Origin: Pseudomonas sp. K2I15 | Lineage (GTDB): Bacteria > Pseudomonadota > Gammaproteobacteria > Pseudomonadales > Pseudomonadaceae | Direction of reading: 5' to 3' | Assembly: GCF_002204795.1 (NCBI RefSeq) | Contig: NZ_NIXO01000023.1 | Span: forward strand, 29,722-93,721 | DNA length: 64,000 bases | Part shown: in pieces, positions 27,356 to 34,205 of the stretch | Layout: every line of letters begins with the position of its first letter | Numbering within the stretch: the first letter of the stretch is position 1 | Notes under the pieces: generated by a model | What the model was told of the DNA's origin: nothing | What the model saw: the letters and a program-made list of their open reading frames with translations, nothing else | Database searches by the model: none | Position numbers and translations under genes: made by a program

Positions 27356-28097
27356 TGTATATCCGTTTCTTCGGTAACGGCTGCTATTGGTTCCGCTCTT
27401 ACAGCGGCTCACTTTTGAACAGCGCAAAAGTAAGCAAAACGCTCTTGCCCCACCACTCGGCACCTCGCTTAGGCTCGGTGTGCCCTCTCTCCGGTAGTAC
27501 TGCGCGGGCCGCCGCGACGGGGCGTCCCTGCCCCGTCGCGGCTAAACCGGCGTCCTGCCGGTTTACCCGCTCCGTACTACCTGCGTTCGGCCAGCGTGGT
27601 TTAACGGGGCGCCTAAGATCAAGATCAACAGCAGATCAAGAACACAGCGGCCTGCCGGCCGGCTTGAGTGTGGTGAAGCAACAGCAAAATCAAAAGCGGG
27701 CACGGTCAACTGTGAGAGCTGGCTCTGGCTCTGGCCCTTGCCCTTGCCCTTGCTTCTAACACTCAGGTCGGCTTTCAGGCCGCCGTGCTCTTGATCTGCT
27801 TTTGATCTTGATCTGCGGGCCCCGTTAACCACGATGGCCGCAAGCAGGCACGGTGGAGCGGGTAAACCGGCAAGGATGCCGGTTTAGCTGCGCTGGGCCA
27901 GGGATGGCCCATCGCAGCGACCCGCGGAGCCGTGCCGGAGTGCGGGCATGCCGAGCCTAGGCGAGGCACCGAGTGGTGGGGCAAAGACCTTTTGGTTACT
28001 TTTGGCTGGGCCGGCATTCCGGGCGTTTGCCAAAAGTGACCCGCTGTAAGAGCGGAACCCTAAGCAGCCGTTACCCCAGCAACGGATATGTACACAG
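27356..28097. repeat. About 740-bp imperfect palindrome (two inverted copies of a dispersed repeat)
   Basis: The left arm (about 27356-27690) and right arm (about 27770-28097, inverted) match along nearly their full length. Shared blocks include TATCCGTT, GTAACGGCTGCT, GGTTCCGCTCTTACAGCGG, GCCCCACCACTCGG, CCTCGC-TAGGCTCGG, GCTAAACCGGC, GGTTTACCCGCTCC, GGTTAACGGGGC-type and AGATCAAGATCAA. The arms differ by substitutions and small indels. The centre holds short CCCTTG iterations and alternating GATCTTGATCTG/GATCAAGATCA. No transposase is encoded; the short ORFs inside are arm-derived. It lies between nasT and the nitrate transporter leader. Confidence 0.8.
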
Positions 28098-28148
28098 TCA
28101 AAAACCCCCACCCCCTGTTGGCCCACCTCTTGCTAAAGAATCCCCACA

Positions 28149-28231
28149 GGTAGCCAACGGCGGTTGCCCCATCCACGACAAAGACGTCGCACATCCGGTT
28201 TGCCCTAGCGAACCCGGTGGCGGCGTTTTTT
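28149..28231 (+). promoter_or_regulatory. NasT/ANTAR antitermination leader of the nitrate transporter gene
   Basis: P1: a 7-bp stem GGTAGCC/GGTTGCC (28149-28168) with loop AACGGC. P2: stem CGAC/GTCG (28176-28189) with loop AAAGAC. Both loops have A1 and G4. P2 overlaps the 5' arm of a terminator (ACGTCGC at 28184-28190 pairing with GCGGCGT at 28220-28226) that ends in a T-run (28226-28231). Confidence 0.78.
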
Positions 28232-28323
28232 CGTTTTGGCCCCATAGCCCGGGGCCGGTGGGGTGGCCATAGCCGCTCCATCACCAGGCCTTCTCATAAG
28301 ACCCCTTACCGCTGAGGTGCGTG

Positions 28324-29535
28324 ATGAAATCAAGCTTCTGGAAATCCGGTCATACCCCGACCCTGTTCGCCGCGTTCCTGTATTTCGACCTGAGTTTCAT
28401 GGTCTGGTACCTGTTAGGCCCCCTGGCGGTGCAAATCGCCGCCGACCTGCACCTCACCACCCAACAACGCGGCCTGGTAGTCGCCACGCCCATCCTCGCC
28501 GGCGCCGTGCTGCGCTTCCTGATGGGCATGCTCGCCGACAAACTCTCCCCCAAGACCGCCGGCCTGATTGGCCAGGTGATTGTCATCTGCGCCCTCTTCG
28601 GCGCCTGGAAACTGGGGATCCACAGCTACGAACAAGCTCTGCTGCTGGGCATGTTCCTCGGCATGGCCGGTGCCTCGTTCGCCGTCGCACTGCCCCTGGC
28701 ATCCCAGTGGTACCCCGCCGAGCACCAGGGCAAGGCCATGGGCATCGCCGGTGCCGGCAACTCCGGGACGGTGTTTGCCGCCTTGCTGGCCCCCGTATTG
28801 GCCGCCGCGTTTGGCTGGAGCAACGTGTTCGGCTTTGCGCTGATCCCGCTGATCCTGACTCTGATCGTCTTCGCCTGGCTCGCCCGCAATGCCCCGCAAC
28901 GGCCCAAAGCCAAGTCCATGGCTGACTACTTCAAAGCCCTGGGCGACCGCGACAGCTGGTGGTTCATGTTCTTCTACAGCGTGACCTTCGGCGGCTTTAT
29001 CGGCCTGGCCAGCGCCCTGCCCGGCTACTTCAACGACCAATACGGCTTGAGCCCGGTCACCGCAGGTTACTACACCGCCGCCTGCGTGTTCGGCGGCAGC
29101 CTGATGCGGCCTTTGGGCGGTGCCCTGGCCGACCGTTTTGGCGGGATTCGCACCCTGCTCGGCATGTACGGCGTGGCCGCGGTCTGCATCGCGGCGGTGG
29201 GTTTCAACCTGCCAAGTTCCTACGCAGCCCTGGCACTTTTCGTCTGCACCATGCTCGGTTTAGGTGCAGGTAACGGCGCAGTATTCCAACTGGTGCCCCA
29301 GCGTTTTCATCGGGAGATCGGCGTAATGACCGGCCTGATCGGCATGGCCGGCGGCATCGGCGGCTTCGCCCTGGCTGCGGGCATGGGTGCGATCAAGCAA
29401 AGCACCGGCAGCTATCAGTTGGCGCTGTGGTTGTTCGCCAGCCTGGGCGTACTGGCCTGGTTTGGCCTGTACGGCGTCAAGCGTCGCTGGAGAACCACTT
29501 GGGGTTCAGCTGCTGTGACGGCTGCTCGGGTCTGA
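28324..29535 (+). CDS. nasA: Nitrate/nitrite transporter, NarK/NasA-type MFS
   Basis: 403 residues with about twelve membrane helices. It is an MFS carrier of the nitrate/nitrite porter family; the nitrate signature is seen in GAGNSGTVFAALLAP and in GLGAGNGAVFQLVP, with the MFS loop LADKLSPKTAG. I start at ATG 28324 (MKSSFWKSG), which has GAGG seven bases upstream; a GTG one codon earlier is possible. The stop overlaps the kinase start by one base (TGATG), so the two are coupled. The ANTAR leader upstream makes it a NasT target. Confidence 0.93.
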   Translation: MKSSFWKSGHTPTLFAAFLYFDLSFMVWYLLGPLAVQIAADLHLTTQQRGLVVATPILAGAVLRFLMGMLADKLSPKTAGLIGQVIVICALFGAWKLGIHSYEQALLLGMFLGMAGASFAVALPLASQWYPAEHQGKAMGIAGAGNSGTVFAALLAPVLAAAFGWSNVFGFALIPLILTLIVFAWLARNAPQRPKAKSMADYFKALGDRDSWWFMFFYSVTFGGFIGLASALPGYFNDQYGLSPVTAGYYTAACVFGGSLMRPLGGALADRFGGIRTLLGMYGVAAVCIAAVGFNLPSSYAALALFVCTMLGLGAGNGAVFQLVPQRFHREIGVMTGLIGMAGGIGGFALAAGMGAIKQSTGSYQLALWLFASLGVLAWFGLYGVKRRWRTTWGSAAVTAARV

Positions 29536-31205
29536 TGACCCTGCAACTGAGCTTCGCCCAAGCCAGCGCCACCGGCCCACGGCAGGAAAACCAGGACGCC
29601 TTGCGCCTGGTCACTCCCGCCCCGGAACTGGCCGCCAGCAAAGGCTATCTGTGTGCCATCGCCGACGGCGTCAGCCAATGCGCCGATGGCGGACTGGCCG
29701 CGCGCTCGACCTTGCAGGCCCTGGCCCTGGACTACTACGCCACGCCGCAAACCTGGGGCGTGGCCCAGGCGTTGGAACGCTTGCTGGTGGCGCAGAATCG
29801 CTGGCTGCAGGCCAACGGCGGCGGCCTGCCGCTGCTGACCACCCTCAGTGCCCTGGTGTTTCGCGGACAGCGTTTCACCCTGGCCCATGTGGGTGATTGC
29901 CGGGTGTATCGCTGGCTCGATGGGGAGTTGCAACGCCTCAGCGAGGAGCACGTTTGGGAACAACCGGGCATGCAGCATGTGCTCAAGCGCGCCATGGGCC
30001 TGGATCAGCACCTGGTGCTGGATTTCCTCGACGGCGAGTTGCGGGCGGGCGAATGCTTTCTGCTGCTCAGCGACGGCGTGTGGGCCACCTTGGGTGATCA
30101 CGCCATTGGTGCGATCCTGCGGGAACAGTCGGACCTGGACCTGGCCGTAAACACCCTGGTCAACGCCGCACACCTGGCGGGCAGCCAGGACAATGCCAGC
30201 GCCCTGCTGGTGCGCGTCGACCAACTCGGCGCCGCCACCCTGGGTGATGCGCTGGTGCAGTTGCAGCAATGGCCACTGCCACCCACCTTGAAAGCCGGCC
30301 AACGCTTCGAAGGCTGGCAGGTGGAAGCGCTGCTGGGGCAAAGTCGTCAATCCCTGCTCTACCGGGTGCGCGATGCCCAGCAACAGGCCTGGTTGCTAAA
30401 GACCTTGCCGGTGAGCCATGACGACGACGTGTTCGCCGCCCAGGCACTCCTGTCAGAGGAATGGTTCCTGCGCCGGGTTGCCGGCCGGGCGTTTCCTGAA
30501 GTCCATCCGGCCAGCGGCCGTCAGCATTTGTACTACGTGATGCGTGAATATGCCGGGCAAACCCTGGCCGAACTGTTCAAGCACCAGGGCCCATTGCCCC
30601 TGGGGCAGTGGCAATCCCTGGCCGAGCGCCTGTTGCGCGCAGTCGGGCTGCTGCACCGCCGACAAATCCTGCACCGCGACATCAAGCCGGAAAACCTGCT
30701 GCTGGGCGAGGATGGCGAATTGCGCGTGCTGGACTTCGGCCTGGCCTACTGCCCCGGGCTCTCCGAGGATCGCGCGCACCTGTTGCCAGGCACACCGAGC
30801 TTTATCGCCCCGGAAGCCTTCAACGGCGAACGCCCTACCCCGCAGCAGGATTTGTATAGCATCGGCGTGACCTTGTATTACCTGCTCACCGGGCATTATC
30901 CCTACGGCGAAATCGAAGCTTTCCAACGGCCCAGGTTCACCACGCCTGTCAGCGCCAGCCGCTACCGCCCCGACCTGCCCGACTGGCTGCAACAGAGCCT
31001 GGAACGTGCAGTCGCCGCGCAACCTGAACAACGTTATGAAACCGCCGAGGAATGGTTGCTGGTACTGGAGCAGGCGGACCGCCGCGAGTTGAGCCTGCGG
31101 CCAAAACCGCTGCTGGAGCGCGAACCGCTCAAGGTCTGGCAAACACTGGCCGTACTGTCGTTGCTGATCAATCTGGTGCTGTTGTACTGGCTGTTGCACC
31201 ACTAA
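29535..31205 (+). CDS. Fused PP2C phosphatase / Ser-Thr protein kinase with C-terminal membrane anchor
   Basis: 556 residues from ATG 29535, overlapping the transporter stop by one base. The N-terminal half (about 1-235) is a PP2C-type phosphatase: QENQDALRLV, CAIADGVSQCADGG, VGDCRVYRW, LLLSDGVWATLGD and SQDNASALLV. The C-terminal half is a Hanks-type kinase: HRDIKPENLLL catalytic loop, DFGLAY and GTPSFIAPEAF; the glycine loop (LLGQSRQSLLYRV) is degenerate. The protein ends in one hydrophobic helix (TLAVLSLLINLVLLYWLL), so it is probably membrane-tethered. It sits between nitrate transporter and nitrite reductase genes, as in other pseudomonads; its substrate is unknown, and control of transport or reduction is inference. 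Confidence 0.92.
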   Translation: MTLQLSFAQASATGPRQENQDALRLVTPAPELAASKGYLCAIADGVSQCADGGLAARSTLQALALDYYATPQTWGVAQALERLLVAQNRWLQANGGGLPLLTTLSALVFRGQRFTLAHVGDCRVYRWLDGELQRLSEEHVWEQPGMQHVLKRAMGLDQHLVLDFLDGELRAGECFLLLSDGVWATLGDHAIGAILREQSDLDLAVNTLVNAAHLAGSQDNASALLVRVDQLGAATLGDALVQLQQWPLPPTLKAGQRFEGWQVEALLGQSRQSLLYRVRDAQQQAWLLKTLPVSHDDDVFAAQALLSEEWFLRRVAGRAFPEVHPASGRQHLYYVMREYAGQTLAELFKHQGPLPLGQWQSLAERLLRAVGLLHRRQILHRDIKPENLLLGEDGELRVLDFGLAYCPGLSEDRAHLLPGTPSFIAPEAFNGERPTPQQDLYSIGVTLYYLLTGHYPYGEIEAFQRPRFTTPVSASRYRPDLPDWLQQSLERAVAAQPEQRYETAEEWLLVLEQADRRELSLRPKPLLEREPLKVWQTLAVLSLLINLVLLYWLLHH

Positions 31206-31311
31206 GAGGCGAAATTTCTCGAAACATCGCTGCCACACTGAACAAATCCGGCCAAAACCCTACTTGGCACAACCGCTGCATTAGCTTTCCCATCAACACA
31301 CATATAGCCGC

Positions 31312-31400
31312 ACCTTCAACGTCGAAGGTCGAGCTTCCCGAGAGAACGGGACCAGGACAAAGGCGTCCTCGCTACTTACGTAGCGGGGACGCCTTTTTTT
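31312..31400 (+). promoter_or_regulatory. NasT/ANTAR antitermination leader of nirBD-nasC-cobA, with three hexaloops
   Basis: Three consecutive hairpins with A1/G4 hexaloops: ACCTTC-AACGTC-GAAGGT (31312-31329), TCCCG-AGAGAA-CGGGA (31336-31351) and AGGAC-AAAGGC-GTCCT (31354-31369). The third overlaps the 5' arm of a perfect 17-bp terminator stem (31359-31375 with 31380-31396) that ends in seven T. It lies 37 nt before nirB. Confidence 0.82.
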
Positions 31401-31437
31401 GTTGCGCACGATTTGTCGAGCCACTGCGGAGAACGAC

Positions 31438-33891
31438 ATGAAGAAACTCAAACTGGTGATGATCGGCAACGGCATGGCCGGGGTTCGCACCCTTGAAGAA
31501 TTGCTCAAGCTGAGCAGCGACCTGTACGACATCACCGTCTTCGGCGCCGAGCCCCACACCAATTACAACCGCATCCTGTTGTCGCCGGTGCTGGCCGGTG
31601 AGCAGACCTTCGAAGAGATCGTGCTCAACGATTTGAGCTGGTACCTCGATAACAACATCAAGTTGCTGCTCAATCGCAAAGTGGTGCAGATCGACCGGGT
31701 CAAACGCAAAGTCATCGCCGAAGACGGCAGCGAGGCCGAGTACGATCGCCTGCTGATTGCCACCGGTTCCACGCCGTTTATCCTGCCGATTCCCGGCAAT
31801 ACGTTGCAGGGTGTGATCGGCTACCGCGACATCGCCGACACCCAGGCCATGATCGACACCGCCAAGACCCACAAACACGCGGTGGTGATCGGTGGTGGCC
31901 TGTTGGGCCTTGAGGCCGCCAACGGCCTGATGTTGCGCGGCATGCACGTGACCGTGGTGCATATCGGCGAGTGGCTGTTGGAGCGGCAACTGGACAAAAC
32001 CAGCGGCCAGTTGCTGCAAACCGAACTGGAAAGCCGTGGCCTGGTGTTCCGCCTGCAAGAGCAAACCCAGGCCCTGCATGACGCCGGCAATGGCCGTGTC
32101 GGTTCGGTGCAGTTCAAGAATGGCGATGTGATCCCCGCCGACCTGGTGGTGATGGCTGCGGGCATCCGCCCCAACACCGAACTTGCGGAAAAATCCGGCA
32201 TCCCGTGCAACCGTGGGATTCTGGTCAACGACACCCTGCAAACCTACGACCCGCGCATCTATGCCATCGGCGAATGCGCCAGCCATCGCGGGATCGCCTA
32301 CGGCCTGGTGGCACCTCTGTTCGAGCAGGCCAAAGTCTGCGCCAATCACCTCGCCCAGTTGGGTTTCGCGCGCTATCAAGGCTCGGTGACCTCGACCAAA
32401 TTGAAAGTCACCGGCATCGACCTGTTCTCCGCCGGGGATTTCATGGGCGGCGAAGGGACCGAGACCATCACCCTGTCCGACCCGATTGGCGGCGTCTACA
32501 AGAAGCTGGTGATCAAGGACGACATCCTCGTGGGCGCCTGCCTGTACGGCGACACCGCTGACGGTGGTTGGTATTTCAGGCAGATCCGTGAGAACCACGC
32601 GATTGGCGAGATCCGCGATCACCTGATGTTCGGCGAAAACGCCATCGGTGATGTAGGCCATCAAGGCCAAGACAAAGCCATGAGCATGGCCGACAGCGCT
32701 GAAGTCTGCGGCTGCAACGGCGTGTGCAAGGGCACCATCGTCAAGGCGATTCAGGAACACGGGCTGCTCAGCGTCGACGACGTGAAGAAGCACACCAAGG
32801 CCGCCAGCTCCTGCGGTTCCTGCGCAGGCTTGGTGGAACAGATCCTGATCAACACCGTGGGCGGCGCGGCGGACGTCAAACCGAAAAGCGAAAAAGCCAT
32901 CTGCGGCTGCAGCGACCTCAACCACGGGCAGATCCGCCAGGCCATCCGCGACCAGCACCTGCTGACTATCGCCGGCACCATGAGCTACCTGAACTGGCGC
33001 ACCCCGAACGGCTGCGCCACTTGCCGCCCGGCACTCAACTATTACCTGATTTCCACCTGGCCCGGCGAAGCCAAGGACGACCCGCAGTCGCGCCTGATCA
33101 ACGAACGGGCCCACGCCAATATTCAGAAAGACGGCACCTACTCGGTAGTCCCGAGGATGTGGGGCGGCGTGACCAATCCGTCGGAACTGCGACGCATCGC
33201 CGACGTGGCAGACAAATACAACGTGCCGATGGTCAAGGTCACCGGCGGGCAGCGCATTGACTTGCTGGGTATCAAGAAGCAGGACTTGCCCGGCGTGTGG
33301 AAAGACCTCGATATGCCGTCCGGCCATGCCTACGGCAAATCCATCCGCACCGTGAAGACCTGCGTCGGCAGCGAGTTCTGCCGCTTTGGTACGCAAAATT
33401 CCACACAACTGGGGATCGAGCTGGAGCATGACCTGTTCAATATGTGGTCGCCCCACAAGGTCAAGCTGGCGGTGTCCGGCTGCCCGCGTAACTGCTCGGA
33501 AGCTGGGATCAAGGACGTGGGAATTATCGGCGTCGATTCCGGCTGGGAGATGTACATCGGCGGTAACGGCGGGATCAAGACCGAAGTCGCCGAGTTCTTC
33601 GTCAAGCTGAAAACCGCCGAAGAGGTGCGCGAATACAACGGCGCGTTCCTACAGCTCTACCGAGAAGAAGCCTTCTACCTGGAGCGCACCGTGCACTACC
33701 TGCAACGGGTGGGCATGGAGCACATCAAGAAGGCCGTGCTGGAAGACCCGGCGCGGCGCCAGGCGCTTAATGAACGCCTGCAATTCTCCCTGTCATTCGA
33801 ACAGGACCCGTGGAAAGAACGCCTGGAACAGCCGCTGCTGAAAAAGGAGTTCGACACAATCCCCGTCAAACTGCTGGAGGTGCCGGCATGA
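31438..33891 (+). CDS. nirB: Assimilatory nitrite reductase [NAD(P)H] large subunit
   Basis: 817 residues from ATG 31438 (MKKLKLVMIGNGMAGVRTLEE), with GGAG seven bases upstream. It reduces nitrite to ammonium with six electrons from NAD(P)H. In order: FAD and NAD(P) Rossmann domains (GNGMAGVRT; VVIGGGLLGLEAA); BFD-like [2Fe-2S] domain (CGCNGVCKG, CGSCAGL), a second Cys-rich unit (CGCSDLNHG, CATCRPAL); then the sulfite/nitrite reductase core binding siroheme and [4Fe-4S] (TCVGSEFCRFG and SGCPRNCSEAG). It overlaps nirD by four bases (ATGA). Confidence 0.97.
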   Translation: MKKLKLVMIGNGMAGVRTLEELLKLSSDLYDITVFGAEPHTNYNRILLSPVLAGEQTFEEIVLNDLSWYLDNNIKLLLNRKVVQIDRVKRKVIAEDGSEAEYDRLLIATGSTPFILPIPGNTLQGVIGYRDIADTQAMIDTAKTHKHAVVIGGGLLGLEAANGLMLRGMHVTVVHIGEWLLERQLDKTSGQLLQTELESRGLVFRLQEQTQALHDAGNGRVGSVQFKNGDVIPADLVVMAAGIRPNTELAEKSGIPCNRGILVNDTLQTYDPRIYAIGECASHRGIAYGLVAPLFEQAKVCANHLAQLGFARYQGSVTSTKLKVTGIDLFSAGDFMGGEGTETITLSDPIGGVYKKLVIKDDILVGACLYGDTADGGWYFRQIRENHAIGEIRDHLMFGENAIGDVGHQGQDKAMSMADSAEVCGCNGVCKGTIVKAIQEHGLLSVDDVKKHTKAASSCGSCAGLVEQILINTVGGAADVKPKSEKAICGCSDLNHGQIRQAIRDQHLLTIAGTMSYLNWRTPNGCATCRPALNYYLISTWPGEAKDDPQSRLINERAHANIQKDGTYSVVPRMWGGVTNPSELRRIADVADKYNVPMVKVTGGQRIDLLGIKKQDLPGVWKDLDMPSGHAYGKSIRTVKTCVGSEFCRFGTQNSTQLGIELEHDLFNMWSPHKVKLAVSGCPRNCSEAGIKDVGIIGVDSGWEMYIGGNGGIKTEVAEFFVKLKTAEEVREYNGAFLQLYREEAFYLERTVHYLQRVGMEHIKKAVLEDPARRQALNERLQFSLSFEQDPWKERLEQPLLKKEFDTIPVKLLEVPA

Positions 33892-34205
33892 ACTGGCTGG
33901 ATATCTGCGCCCTCGAAGAAATCAACGCCCTGGGTTCACGCATCATCACCGGGCCTAAAGGCGACATCGCGATTTTTCGTACCAGTGACGACGAAGTTTT
34001 CGCCCTCGACGATCGCTGCCCGCACAAGGGCGGCCCGCTGTCCCAAGGCTTGATCTACGGTAAACGTGTGGCCTGCCCGCTGCATAACTGGCAGATCGAC
34101 CTGGAGTCCGGTGAAGCCCAGGCACCGGACATCGGCTGTGCCCATCACCACCCGGCCCGCGTGGAAAACGGTCGGGTGATGCTGGCACTCCGGGACGCCG
34201 GTTGA
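33888..34205 (+). CDS. nirD: Nitrite reductase small subunit, Rieske type
   Basis: 105 residues from ATG 33888, overlapping the nirB stop. The fold is Rieske-like and, unlike E. coli NirD, all four cluster ligands are present: C44-P-H46 and C63-P-L-H66. A [2Fe-2S] cluster is therefore expected and may take part in electron transfer to NirB. The longer ORF upstream lies inside nirB and is discarded. The stop overlaps the start of the nitrate reductase gene (TGATG). Confidence 0.94.
   Translation: MNWLDICALEEINALGSRIITGPKGDIAIFRTSDDEVFALDDRCPHKGGPLSQGLIYGKRVACPLHNWQIDLESGEAQAPDIGCAHHHPARVENGRVMLALRDAG

Noticed and set aside
27640..27830. Short direct repeats (CCCTTG, AGATCAAGATCA) as a possible CRISPR or satellite array
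   Set aside because: The units are too short and irregular, there are no spacers, and they lie at the centre of the palindrome.
27360..28126. Several 60-130 residue ORFs in both directions between nasT and the nitrate transporter
   Set aside because: They are mirror products of the two inverted repeat arms, overlap one another on both strands and lack ribosome-binding sites; the DNA is better explained as a repeat.
34202..34204. TTG as the start of the nitrate reductase gene
   Set aside because: The next codon is an ATG that overlaps the nirD stop as TGATG, a common coupling arrangement; the TTG adds one residue only.
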